DNA from: CAZLWF01 sp031972835
Lineage (GTDB): Bacteria > Patescibacteriota > Minisyncoccia > Phycocordibacterales > UBA9973
Assembly: GCA_031972835.1 (NCBI GenBank)
Contig: DALYDX010000001.1
Span: 1 to 62,946 of the forward strand
Direction: 5' to 3'
DNA length: 62,946 bases
The notes below the pieces were generated by a model, which searched no databases, was not told the origin of the DNA, and worked only from the letters and a program-made list of their open reading frames with translations. Shown here piece by piece: positions 55,101-62,946 of this stretch (positions are counted from its first letter, which is position 1; every line of letters begins with the position of its first letter). The translations under genes were made by a program, and so were the position numbers.

Positions 55101-55130
55101 AAAATCCCTCCGCATAATCGGAGGGATTTA
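55101..55130. terminator. Bidirectional terminator between lipoprotein 3 and cupredoxin
   Basis: AAAATCCCTCCG pair with CGGAGGGATTT around CATAAT. Confidence 0.85.
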
Positions 55131-55145
55131 ATTTTTCCAGATGCT

Positions 55146-55610
55146 TTATTTATCTGCCAAAACAAACACTGTACCTTTCATTGTTGGATGCAAGTGATCA
55201 TGGAACTCATATGTTCCAGCTTTTTCAAATTTGAAAGTATAGATTTCTCCTGTTGAGTAACCTTTCTTTGCATCAAATGCACTAAATTCAGTATGTGTTG
55301 GGTGTGGATCTGAAGCAACCCACATCAAGCCTGATGTATCATTTTTGAATGATACACTGTCGCCTTCGTCTATAGTTACAGTTATCGGACTAAAGCCAAG
55401 TTGTCCATAGTCTAGGACAAAAGTTTTATCTTCATCGACACTTGTATTCGTGTCTACTGTGGTGGTATTTGTGTTTATATTTGTATTTGTTTCAGAAGGG
55501 TTGTTCGTATTGTCTTCTAAGTTGACCATATCCTTGTCTTTACCAAATATAATAAATCCTCCTACTACTATAAGGATAATAAGCCCCAAAATTGCATATG
55601 TTTTGTTCAT
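55146..55610 (-). CDS. Membrane-anchored cupredoxin-like protein
   Basis: 154 aa. N-terminal membrane anchor (YAILGLIILIVVGGFIIFG), a Thr/Asn-rich linker, then a plastocyanin-type domain from about residue 65: DYGQLGFSPITVTIDEGDSV, ASDPHPTHTEF and the ligand loop TYEFHDHLHPTMKGTVFV. His and Met ligand positions are kept, but Asp stands where type 1 copper sites have Cys (usual YxxxCxxHPxM). It may therefore bind copper or another metal without blue-copper chemistry, or have lost metal binding. Confidence 0.8.
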   Translation of the reverse strand: MNKTYAILGLIILIVVGGFIIFGKDKDMVNLEDNTNNPSETNTNINTNTTTVDTNTSVDEDKTFVLDYGQLGFSPITVTIDEGDSVSFKNDTSGLMWVASDPHPTHTEFSAFDAKKGYSTGEIYTFKFEKAGTYEFHDHLHPTMKGTVFVLADK

Positions 55611-55681
55611 AAGTGATATATTCGGTTAATCTACTAATACTTTAATTGTACGCTTATGCCTACAAAGCACAATGAGACAAA

Positions 55682-55708
55682 AAAATCAGGGGATTTACCC
55701 CTGATTTT
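55682..55708 (-). terminator. Terminator after response regulator gene
   Basis: AAAATCAGGGG pairs with CCCCTGATTTT; it overlaps the gene's stop region. Confidence 0.75.
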
Positions 55709-56075
55709 ATCCTAGTATACTTTTTATTTTGTCTGACAGTTCGTCTAGTGTGAAGTTGGACTTTATCATGAAGTCATTTGCTCCGAGCTCTCGAGCACGA
55801 GTGACATCTTTGTCTTCGGAAAGATTTGAGAATATTATAACTGGTGTTTTTGCTAGAGCCGCATTTGAGCGGATTTTCTCTAACACCGTGAATCCATCCA
55901 TAGTAGGGAGTACAAGGTCTAGTAGTATAAAATCAGGCTTTTCACTATCAGCGATCTTCACTGCATCTTCGCCATCGCTGGCTGTAAGCACTTGAAAACC
56001 ATCTTTTGATAATTTACCCGCAGCTAACCCTTGGAGGAATGAATCATCTTCAACTATAAGTATTTTCTTTGGCAT
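55707..56075 (-). CDS. Single-domain response regulator (CheY-like)
   Basis: 122 aa receiver domain with no output domain. Acidic pocket E9-D10-D11, phospho-acceptor Asp53 (FILLDLVLP), Ser83 and Lys105. Lies 24 nt downstream of the histidine kinase gene on the same strand; a separate promoter-like pair (TTGCAC, 17 nt, TACAAT at 56083-56088) sits inside the end of the kinase gene, with the -10 ending 7 nt before the ATG. Presumably receives phosphate from the kinase. Confidence 0.92.
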   Translation of the reverse strand: MPKKILIVEDDSFLQGLAAGKLSKDGFQVLTASDGEDAVKIADSEKPDFILLDLVLPTMDGFTVLEKIRSNAALAKTPVIIFSNLSEDKDVTRARELGANDFMIKSNFTLDELSDKIKSILG

Positions 56076-56082
56076 AAGTCTT

Positions 56083-56111
56083 ATTGTACTCGGAGTGTAT
56101 TATTGGTGCAA
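56083..56111 (-). promoter_or_regulatory. Promoter of response regulator gene (leaderless type)
   Basis: Minus strand: TTGCAC (56106-56111), 17-nt spacer, TACAAT (56083-56088). Confidence 0.5.
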
Positions 56112-56849
56112 GGGGAGTGAAAAGTTGAAAGAAGTCCCTTCTTCTGTGGAATTGAAACTGATTTTTCCACCATGTCGTTCGACAATGTGTTTTGTTGTGT
56201 ATAGTCCTAGGCCTGATCCGATTGAGTCTTTCACCTTAGCATTTGTAGCTCTATAGAATTTTCCGAAGATTTGATCTTGCTCGGACTGTGGGATACCGAT
56301 TCCTGTGTCTTTGACTGATACTTCGATTCCGCTTTCGTTTGCATGGATTGATATCAGGACTTTGTCTCCAGTGTTGCTGTATTTGATTGCGTTCTCGATT
56401 AGGTTTTGGATAACAACGCGGATCTTTTCCTTATCGCATGTTATTGATTTGATAGGGTTTTCTGGTTTTAGAAATATTGTTTCAATACCTTTTTTGAAAG
56501 CTTCGCTCGAAAAATCAAAAAGTGTCTCATCTATCAGTTTTACTATATCGACTTCTTCAAAATTGTATGTCAGTGAGGTCGCATCAGCATGATTGAGCGA
56601 GAGCATTTCGTTCACAAGTGTGAGCATGCGTTCGTTTGAATCACTTGCGCGTTTCATGAAGTCATTCTGTTCAGGAGTAAGCTCACCAAAATCTTTGTCT
56701 AAAAACATGCGAAGTATCCACTTCACAGCGGAAAGGGTAGTGCGGAGTTGGTGGGCTGATATGGATATCCAATTACTCTTTAGAGCATTTTGTTGCTTGA
56801 GTTCTTCGTTTTCTTTTTTAAGTTGTTCGATTTCTTCTGTTTCGGTCAT
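56100..56849 (-). CDS. Soluble sensor histidine kinase
   Basis: 249 aa from ATG 56849. A frame open to 56975 would add a hydrophobic N-terminus but crosses the promoter (TTGTAC, 17 nt, TATAAT ending 6 nt before this ATG). A short coiled coil leads into HisKA with His33 (ISISAHQLRTTLSAVKW), then HATPase_c with N box QNLIENAIKYS, G1 DTGIGIP and G2 GSGLGLYTTKHI. No sensor or membrane domain, so it probably senses a cytoplasmic partner. Confidence 0.9.
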   Translation of the reverse strand: MTETEEIEQLKKENEELKQQNALKSNWISISAHQLRTTLSAVKWILRMFLDKDFGELTPEQNDFMKRASDSNERMLTLVNEMLSLNHADATSLTYNFEEVDIVKLIDETLFDFSSEAFKKGIETIFLKPENPIKSITCDKEKIRVVIQNLIENAIKYSNTGDKVLISIHANESGIEVSVKDTGIGIPQSEQDQIFGKFYRATNAKVKDSIGSGLGLYTTKHIVERHGGKISFNSTEEGTSFNFSLPLHQ

Positions 56850-56855
56850 GGAAGC

Positions 56856-56884
56856 ATTATACCTTGCGAGTGGATGTAGTACAA
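56856..56884 (-). promoter_or_regulatory. Promoter of histidine kinase gene (leaderless type)
   Basis: Minus strand: TTGTAC (56879-56884), 17-nt spacer, TATAAT (56856-56861). Confidence 0.6.
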
Positions 56885-56923
56885 AATCTGCGGGCTCTGT
56901 GGTAGACCGTTGGAATCTATTTA

Positions 56924-56951
56924 TTGACAAAATTGCCACAAAATGTATTAT
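56924..56951 (+). promoter_or_regulatory. Promoter of 94-aa gene
   Basis: TTGACA (56924-56929), 16-nt spacer, TATTAT (56946-56951). Confidence 0.6.
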
Positions 56952-56966
56952 GAAAAAAAATATAGA

Positions 56967-57251
56967 ATGGAACAAACTAATACTCTGTTGTTAATAACAA
57001 CAGATACAGAAGGCCAAGCAATAGGTACTTTGCAAAGTGCTCAACCTGATTTAGGAAATGTTATCTTGGTCAGCTCCAGAGATGCCCTTAAAGAAGCATT
57101 AGAAGATCAGACTAATGGAACATATTTCTATAAAGTAATTTATAGCTATCTACTAAATGAAGAACTGATTAATGCTAAAAAAGAATTTAATGTAAAAGAT
57201 GGGACGTATAAAAAGGTAGAAGGAAAAATATCAAATTATTTAGATAATTGA
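56967..57251 (+). CDS. Hypothetical protein (94 aa)
   Basis: From ATG 56967 (MEQTNTLLLITTDTEGQAIG); an upstream in-frame start overlaps the promoter. Alpha/beta in look: GNVILVSSRDALKEALEDQT, then FYKVIYSYLLNEELINAKKE. It might be a degenerate receiver-like or small Rossmann domain; I make no firm call. Divergent from the histidine kinase gene. Confidence 0.6.
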   Translation: MEQTNTLLLITTDTEGQAIGTLQSAQPDLGNVILVSSRDALKEALEDQTNGTYFYKVIYSYLLNEELINAKKEFNVKDGTYKKVEGKISNYLDN

Positions 57252-57301
57252 TGAAGTAAATGATTAGTTGGAATACTAGTCATTTTTTATTTGTAAAATC
57301 T

Positions 57302-57719
57302 GCGGAGTCTATTGTACAAAATTCGAACTTATTTTGAAAGCAATCCCGATGAAAGCTAATCGCACGCGCGGAGCGCGTGGTGGCTCTAAATTAAGCCGTA
57401 CGCTCCACGAAAGCCCCGCCACCGCCTCGCTTCACTCGGCAACCCCAAAAAGAAAAAATGTCTCTTGCTTTTCTGTTTTCGCGGGGGTGATTTTTTCTAA
57501 AATGGAAAGGACATTTTTCTTTTTGGGGTTCTGCCTTCCAAGTATTCAGGCAGTGTGGCGGGGCTTCAATTCGGACTCGGTTTTGCGAAAATTATTTTCT
57601 GGGGTATTGGATTTTCGCAAAACCGAGACTAATTTGTTTTTGGATTTTGTTCGCGCGGAGGAGGGGTCTGGGGAGGAATCCGCGCGGGCTTCTGTGTTTT
57701 TTGGCTGGGTGGGGGGCTA
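57302..57719 (+). repeat. 418-bp inverted repeat, left copy
   Basis: Reverse complement of 61263-61680, with the same length and no difference that I can see. GC-rich relative to neighbours and full of nested palindromes: AAGCCCCGCCAC (57411) with GTGGCGGGGCTT (57555), an AACCCCAAAAAGAAAAA stem (57441 with 57530), and a 17-bp stem CTCGGTTTTGCGAAAAT (57576 with 57627). The reading frame it carries is the same in both copies simply because of the repeat and is probably not coding. Confidence 0.9.
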
Positions 57720-57756
57720 CAACCAAAATTGTTATTATGCTATGAGTTATAAAAAG

Positions 57757-57765
57757 TGTTATAAT
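57757..57765 (+). promoter_or_regulatory. Extended -10 of the large surface protein gene
   Basis: TGT plus TATAAT (57760-57765), inside the segment bounded by the inverted repeats; about 90 nt of leader. Confidence 0.5.
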
Positions 57766-57855
57766 ACTTTTGTTAGCCAAGTGGTGTGGATAAACGCAAT
57801 TGAGGTAATTTTTTGATGTCGAATATCATTTTTAATTAAATATTTAAATATTATT

Positions 57856-60800
57856 ATGAAGCATGAAGTACTCTCTCTCTCTCGTAAAACCGCCAAGTTT
57901 TTTTGCTTGGTTTTGATTTTACTGCAAGTATTTTATGGCTTTGCTCCAGTAGTATTTGCAGCAACTTCAACTTGGGATTTTTTAAATTCTTCCGACTATA
58001 CTTTTGATAATACAAAAATAGAATTTTCAGGTGGGCAAGCTCAACTTAAAGCGACAAGTACCCCTGCTTGGTATTCAACATCATGGACAAAACGAAAAGC
58101 AGTAACGATAACTGGTTCTTCTGCCGGAGCGCAAACGAATTATCAAGTAAAAATTACTGTCCCATACGATGCTGATATGCAAGCGGATTATGATGATATT
58201 CGCTTCACATCATCCGATGGACAAACACTTTTAGATTACTATCTCGAATCAAAAACAAATTCCTCGACCGCCGACTTTTGGGTTGAGGTGCCATCAATCC
58301 CTGCATCGCCCGATACAGTGGCGGTGTATATGTATTATGGAAATTCCAGCGCCAGCTCGGTGTCAAGCGGAGCCAATACCTTTATTTCGGGAACAGATTT
58401 TGTGCAGGATGATGGATTTTCCTATCGCGACAATGGAACAAGTGAAAGCTATGGCGACAGTACAGGACAGATTCGTAGTAATGGGGGGCAACTCTCTTTA
58501 GTAGGAGTTGACAGAATTAGTGATAGTTATGTAGCTAATAATAGAAAAGCTAACGGAGCAAGTATTGTTGGTTCTGTCGTGGACAGCACGGCACTGAATG
58601 ACCCCGAAGACGTACTCATCGATGGAGATTATGTGTACATACCGACCAGAGCTGGTGGAAAGTTGAGTGTATATAATATCTCTAATCCCGCTTCTCCAAC
58701 ATTTGTCAGTAGCTTTACCGATAGTGATTTGACCGAAGCCGTAGGCGTTGCCAAAAATGGAAACACGATTTACTTGGTCTCTTGGCATAATCACAAGTTG
58801 CTAATTTTAGATGCAACCGATCCGTCAAATATCACTAAAACTTCTTCAATTGAAATTGGAACGACCGAAGGCGGTGGTGACCCTGATGAATTAAGAAAAG
58901 TATTCTATTTAGACGGATATGCATATGTTACTCACAGCCACGATCAAAAACTTTATATCGTAGATGTTTCCAATCCTGCATCGCCGTCAATTACTGGTAG
59001 CGTCGCGACAGGTGATGGGGCGTTTGCGGTTTTTGTAAAGGGAAATTATGCATACGTCGGTGGCTGTTTCGTCGGCTCGTCGTTAAAAGTGATTGATGTA
59101 TCTAATAAGACCGCCCCATCAGTAGTGAAAACTCTTTCAAGTGGAAATTATTCTTGTACTGCTGGTTTCGCAAATAGCGGTAATAATTTGTATGCTGTCT
59201 ACTACAGTAGTAATACTTTTGTGACATTTGACATTTCCGATCCTGCTAATACTTCTCAAATTGGGATTTTGAGTAATTCGTCGCTTAACAGCCCTAATCG
59301 TTTAGATGTCTTTGGAAATACCGCCTATGTTGCTTCCGCTGGAGGCGATGCAATAGTTCAGGTCAATATTACTGATCCAACGAATCCGACTTTGAGTACT
59401 ATAACGGCAAACGTTCTTTTGGATCGGGCGTACGGCGTTAAATATTCTGAGGGAAAAGTCTTTGCAGTAGGGCGCGCCGCCGATAGTCTTGTAATACTCG
59501 ATCCATCAACTATTGATGAAGGAAGCGAAGATGTGAATGTAAACGTATCGGATAATTTTTCTGTCCGGTCAAAGTTTAGATTAACAGCGGCGACGGCCGG
59601 CGCATGGCTCCCAGTGACGGGTATCAGCGCGGACGGTAGCGCAATCAATTCGGGGGCGAGTGCTTACAGTCTCAATCCTATTTGGTTTAATAATACGTTG
59701 CAGGTGATAGAATTTTTTGGCGCAGGAGGCACGTACTACAAACAAGCCGCCAGTGCAGTTTCAACGTCACTTAACACAACATATATTACAGAATTAAAGA
59801 AAGTTGGAAGTAATGCAACCTTATCTGTTTACCAGACAGACGGGACATTAGTTGGTTCATCCGTAATTTCCTCTCTTACCAACTCCAGCATTGAGTACAA
59901 ATGGTTAATGCCATATCAAAACACAGCGTCTAATGGCAACTGGGGATCAGGCAAAACAACAACTCAAGATATATATTTCTCATTTTTAAGAAATTATGTA
60001 TCCCCCGAGCCAACCTACAGTATTGGTTCAGAAGTGAATATATATCCTAGTGACAATCCAACAGTCCAACCTACTTCTGCCACTCCTTTCACTTCACTTT
60101 CAGGTTTTGTCGAAACCTCAACACTCAACAGCGGAGCAATAAAATACCAAATCTCAAATGACGGAGGTACGACTTGGTATTGGTATAGTTCAGGTTGGAC
60201 TACAACCAACACTGGATACACAGAAGCAAACACTGCAAGTGATGTAAATTCTAATATTGCTACGTTTCCTGTTGGAAGCGGATCATTTTTATGGAGAGTA
60301 TATCTACATTCTGATGGCACGCAGTTGGTACAACTTGATAATATTAACTTAACATATATTAGCGATGCGACTGCTCCCGTTCTCTCTTTAGGATCGCCGT
60401 CTAACACGCTTGCACACGGAACAACAGGCACAACACTTTCTCTTACTACGGATGAAAATGCGACTTGTAAATACGGAACCATTTCTGGTACAGCGTATGC
60501 TTCCATTGCTAGTACATTTACAACCACTGGCGGGACTTCACACAGTGCTTCACTAACTGGTTTATCAAATGGCACTAGTTATACTTATTATATTCGTTGC
60601 GAAGACGAACAAAGTAATAGTAATTCTAATGATTATACAATATCTTTTTCTGTCGCAAACCCACCAAGCAGTGGAGGAAGTGGTGGATTTTCGGCTCCAT
60701 ATCCGACGGCACCAGCAGGAGGATTTACCGCAACTAGAGATATAACTAACTCTCAAAATAAAACTGTTTTACATTTTGGTTTTGGTAATGATATTACAAA

Positions 60801-61245
60801 CATTGCTATTTCAGAAAATGCAAACTTCTACCCTGCCACTTATATAAATGCAACAACCTCTATTGAGTGGACAGCCACTACTACTAAAATACTTTATATA
60901 AAATATTGCAATCGATACGGCAGATGTTCAAACCCTATTTCACTACAGATCAACGCTTATACTCCAATCGTTTCCAATTCATATAAATTTTACAAAAACC
61001 TTTCGTATCGCATGACAAATTCAGACGTGAAAGAATTGCAAAAATATCTCAATACGCACGGATTCATTGTTGCGCCAAGTGGTGCCGGGTCTCCGGGTAA
61101 GGAGACAAATTATTTCGGCCTACTAACCTACAGAGCAGTTATTAAATTCCAAGAAGCCAACGCCTCTGACATTTTGACACCAATCGGTCTTAAAAAAGGA
61201 ACTGGATATTTCGGACCAAGCACTCGTGCTTTCGTGAATAAATAA
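57856..61245 (+). CDS. Large secreted surface protein (DUF2341, LVIVD propeller, PGBD)
   Basis: 1129 aa. Signal peptide region LVLILLQVFYGFAPVVFA. About residues 75-170: DUF2341 (WTKRKAVTITGSSAGAQTNY ... AVYMYYGNSS). About 230-560: LVIVD-type repeats (GDYVYIPTRAGGKLSVYNIS, NTIYLVSWHNHKLLILDATD), likely a beta-propeller. Then lectin/LamG-like and fibronectin-type segments (DATAPVLSLGSPSNTLAHGT). C-terminal about 1045-1129: peptidoglycan-binding-like domain (SDVKELQKYLNTHGFIVAPS). A typical CPR adhesin or S-layer-associated architecture. Entirely enclosed by the 418-bp inverted repeats. Confidence 0.85.
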   Translation: MKHEVLSLSRKTAKFFCLVLILLQVFYGFAPVVFAATSTWDFLNSSDYTFDNTKIEFSGGQAQLKATSTPAWYSTSWTKRKAVTITGSSAGAQTNYQVKITVPYDADMQADYDDIRFTSSDGQTLLDYYLESKTNSSTADFWVEVPSIPASPDTVAVYMYYGNSSASSVSSGANTFISGTDFVQDDGFSYRDNGTSESYGDSTGQIRSNGGQLSLVGVDRISDSYVANNRKANGASIVGSVVDSTALNDPEDVLIDGDYVYIPTRAGGKLSVYNISNPASPTFVSSFTDSDLTEAVGVAKNGNTIYLVSWHNHKLLILDATDPSNITKTSSIEIGTTEGGGDPDELRKVFYLDGYAYVTHSHDQKLYIVDVSNPASPSITGSVATGDGAFAVFVKGNYAYVGGCFVGSSLKVIDVSNKTAPSVVKTLSSGNYSCTAGFANSGNNLYAVYYSSNTFVTFDISDPANTSQIGILSNSSLNSPNRLDVFGNTAYVASAGGDAIVQVNITDPTNPTLSTITANVLLDRAYGVKYSEGKVFAVGRAADSLVILDPSTIDEGSEDVNVNVSDNFSVRSKFRLTAATAGAWLPVTGISADGSAINSGASAYSLNPIWFNNTLQVIEFFGAGGTYYKQAASAVSTSLNTTYITELKKVGSNATLSVYQTDGTLVGSSVISSLTNSSIEYKWLMPYQNTASNGNWGSGKTTTQDIYFSFLRNYVSPEPTYSIGSEVNIYPSDNPTVQPTSATPFTSLSGFVETSTLNSGAIKYQISNDGGTTWYWYSSGWTTTNTGYTEANTASDVNSNIATFPVGSGSFLWRVYLHSDGTQLVQLDNINLTYISDATAPVLSLGSPSNTLAHGTTGTTLSLTTDENATCKYGTISGTAYASIASTFTTTGGTSHSASLTGLSNGTSYTYYIRCEDEQSNSNSNDYTISFSVANPPSSGGSGGFSAPYPTAPAGGFTATRDITNSQNKTVLHFGFGNDITNIAISENANFYPATYINATTSIEWTATTTKILYIKYCNRYGRCSNPISLQINAYTPIVSNSYKFYKNLSYRMTNSDVKELQKYLNTHGFIVAPSGAGSPGKETNYFGLLTYRAVIKFQEANASDILTPIGLKKGTGYFGPSTRAFVNK

Positions 61246-61262
61246 TTTCTTTTTTCGTAATT

Positions 61263-61680
61263 TAGCCCCCCACCCAGCCAAAAAACACAGAAGCCCGCGC
61301 GGATTCCTCCCCAGACCCCTCCTCCGCGCGAACAAAATCCAAAAACAAATTAGTCTCGGTTTTGCGAAAATCCAATACCCCAGAAAATAATTTTCGCAAA
61401 ACCGAGTCCGAATTGAAGCCCCGCCACACTGCCTGAATACTTGGAAGGCAGAACCCCAAAAAGAAAAATGTCCTTTCCATTTTAGAAAAAATCACCCCCG
61501 CGAAAACAGAAAAGCAAGAGACATTTTTTCTTTTTGGGGTTGCCGAGTGAAGCGAGGCGGTGGCGGGGCTTTCGTGGAGCGTACGGCTTAATTTAGAGCC
61601 ACCACGCGCTCCGCGCGTGCGATTAGCTTTCATCGGGATTGCTTTCAAAATAAGTTCGAATTTTGTACAATAGACTCCGC
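61263..61680 (-). repeat. 418-bp inverted repeat, right copy
   Basis: Inverted copy of 57302-57719. The identity ends sharply on both sides: left copy at GGGGGGCTA/C, right copy at the matching base, and the outer ends at GCGGAGTCT. No target-site duplication is visible outside. Confidence 0.9.
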
Positions 61681-61834
61681 CAAAAAACGAAATCGGATTT
61701 TAGAGCCGAAATGGGGTCGCGCCGAAGGCGCGACACTAATGCATTCCCCCCGCCGAATTCAGAATCCAAAAGGGTTTTCCACGCTCCGCGTGGCTCCTCG
61801 TTTGCCAATACAAAATAAAAAATGGTAATATTGG
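61681..61834. other. GC-rich gene-free spacer
   Basis: Contains small hairpins such as GTCGCGCC-GAA-GGCGCGAC and CCACGC-TCC-GCGTGG but no gene that I can support. Composition resembles the inverted-repeat element. Confidence 0.4.
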
Positions 61835-61930
61835 GTTGCACCAACTTTAGACACTTTCGGCTTTTTATTTGCTTGAGCATCTAGACGGGCGACTGTGTTC
61901 AATTTTGCTGAAAGGTAAAGTTGGTGCAAC
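61835..61930. promoter_or_regulatory. 15-bp inverted repeat upstream of serine recombinase
   Basis: GTTGCACCAACTTTA (61835-61849) and its complement (61916-61930) are 66 bp apart; a second pair GGGCGAC/GTCGCCC overlaps the right part. Candidate recombination (att) site, operator or RNA hairpin. Confidence 0.5.
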
Positions 61931-61961
61931 ATGGTCGCCCTTTTAGGTTTTTAAACATATT

Positions 61962-62946
61962 ATGAATAATCAAACCAAAAAGTTTTTCATATATACTCGC
62001 AAGTCTACCGATGATAAAGATAGACAAGTGAGAAGCATTTCGGATCAACTGGCCGAACTCAAGGAGTTAGCGATTAAGGAACAAATTGAGGTCATTGATA
62101 TTTTCGTGGAAAAACAAACCGCGAAGATTCCGGGTCGGCCAGTCTTTAATGAAATGCTTCTCCGCATGGAAACTGGTGAAGCAAATGGAATTTTAGCATG
62201 GCACCCCGATCGACTTGCGAGAAACTCGGTAGACGGAGGAAAAATTATCTACCTCGTTGATACCAAAGTTATTTTGGATTTAAAATTTTCAACTTTTTGG
62301 TTTGATCCAACTCCACAAGGAAAGTTCATGCTCTCAATTGCATTTTCGCAGTCCAAGTACTATGTGGATAACTTGTCGGAGAATATCAAGCGTGGTCATC
62401 GTCAAAAATTGAAGGATGGTATTTGGCCTCAAATGTCCCCGCTGGGCTATGTAAATGTGAAAGGTGCTGGAATAGTACCTGATGAAAATATTGCTCCGTT
62501 AATCAAGAAAACATTTGAGGCCTATGCAACTGGAAATTTCACTTTGCGCCAACTACACGATAAGTTTAATGCTCTTGGATTGAGTAGAAAGAATGGAAAG
62601 GTGCTTTCCGTTTCCAACTACCAACAAATTTTGAGAAATCCGATTTTCACAGGCTTAATGAGATATGGTGGTGAAATCTACGAAGGAAAGCACAAACCGA
62701 TTATCACAAAGAAACTTTTTGATTCCGTTCAAGAAGTGATGATGAGAAAATCTAAACCTCACTCCAAAGGACTGAAACCATTTTTGTATAGAGGATTTTT
62801 CCGTTGCGGAGAGTGCGGTTGCTTCATCACCACCGAGCAACAAAAAGGTCATAATTATCTCCGCTGTACCAAACGGAGAAATCCTTGTTTGCAAAAATAT
62901 GTCCGTGAAGAAATCATCACTTCTCAAATTCAAAAGGAAATCAAAA
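61962..62946 (+). CDS. Large serine recombinase (3' partial)
   Basis: Open from ATG 61962 to the window end, 328 codons visible. N-terminal resolvase domain with catalytic Ser15 in FFIYTRKSTDDKDRQVRSIS, conserved AWHPDRLARNSVDGG (DRLxR) and a following helix. Then the recombinase domain (GHRQKLKDGIWPQMSPLGYV, ILRNPIFTGLMRYGGEIYEG) and a zinc ribbon (FRCGECGCFITTEQQKGHNY, then LRC...NPC). Such proteins integrate or invert DNA at att sites. Its neighbours, a 15-bp inverted repeat and the 418-bp inverted repeats, are possible substrates. Confidence 0.92.
   Translation, partial: MNNQTKKFFIYTRKSTDDKDRQVRSISDQLAELKELAIKEQIEVIDIFVEKQTAKIPGRPVFNEMLLRMETGEANGILAWHPDRLARNSVDGGKIIYLVDTKVILDLKFSTFWFDPTPQGKFMLSIAFSQSKYYVDNLSENIKRGHRQKLKDGIWPQMSPLGYVNVKGAGIVPDENIAPLIKKTFEAYATGNFTLRQLHDKFNALGLSRKNGKVLSVSNYQQILRNPIFTGLMRYGGEIYEGKHKPIITKKLFDSVQEVMMRKSKPHSKGLKPFLYRGFFRCGECGCFITTEQQKGHNYLRCTKRRNPCLQKYVREEIITSQIQKEIK

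Noticed and set aside
56850..56975. Hydrophobic N-terminal extension of the histidine kinase
   Set aside because: It overlaps the TTGTAC-17-TATAAT promoter and the divergent gene's promoter; the kinase is better started at 56849.
57334..57816. 160-aa gene in the left inverted repeat and its 128-aa twin on the right
   Set aside because: The frame is a by-product of the identical 418-bp repeat, consists of stem sequences and has no promoter or family likeness.

Overview
The window reads as part of a Patescibacteria (Candidate Phyla Radiation) chromosome, most likely of the Parcubacteria/Nomurabacteria kind. The evidence is AT-rich DNA, the standard code with UGA as stop, a str-S10-spc ribosomal superoperon without rpmD (L30) between rpsE and rplO, a zinc-type S14, many small orphan genes each with its own promoter and terminator, and CPR-style surface proteins (DUF2341, LVIVD propeller, PGBD; acidic tail protein). 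No rRNA is present.

Layout: 1-387 is the tail of a surface protein. 509-27954 is the ribosomal superoperon (rpsL, rpsG, fusA, tuf, rpsJ, rplCDWB, rpsS, rplV, rpsC, rplP, rpmC, rpsQ, rplNXE, rpsN, rpsH, rplFR, rpsE, rplO, secY, adk, map). It is repeatedly interrupted by accessory genes, and transcription restarts after them from strong promoters. 28-57 kb is a mixed housekeeping and accessory region: TraG/VirD4-like ATPase, ndk, a probable structured ncRNA, beta-CASP RNase, LOG-like protein, rplT-rpmI-infC, truB, tmRNA with smpB, ftsH, tRNA-Ile(UAU), an aromatic amino acid hydroxylase homologue, a giant glycosyltransferase fusion, recG, three lipoproteins, a cupredoxin and a two-component pair. 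57.3-61.7 kb is a surface-protein gene enclosed by an apparently exact 418-bp inverted repeat, followed by a large serine recombinase that runs off the window.

The outstanding system lies at 13.27-16.25 kb, inserted between rplB and rpsS. A 441-aa protein carries a domain resembling the C-terminal domain of IS110-family transposases, with no IS110 catalytic DEDD domain that I can see. It is followed by about 48 very short repeats (12-13 nt) separated almost without exception by 9-nt unique spacers. Repeats alternate strictly between a TGTGAAAAACAA type and a TGTYTTTARACAA type, and the second type itself tends to alternate between two variants, giving an 86-nt super-period. A second mini-array sits upstream behind a 105-aa gene and ends in a near-identical terminator. 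The start codon of the 441-aa gene is itself formed by a spacer/repeat junction. This architecture matches, as I recall it, the recently reported TIGR-Tas (tandem interspaced guide RNA) systems, with the 441-aa protein as the Tas protein. The four-phase organisation, hairpin-bearing repeats and drifting spacers seem worth separate study.

Other themes: at least eleven genes have a -10 box ending 5-8 nt before the ATG, suggesting leaderless mRNAs; ribosomal protein genes start after AU-rich sequences without a Shine-Dalgarno motif; and the single 100-N gap is almost certainly an assembly artefact, because a 55-bp identical sequence flanks it.
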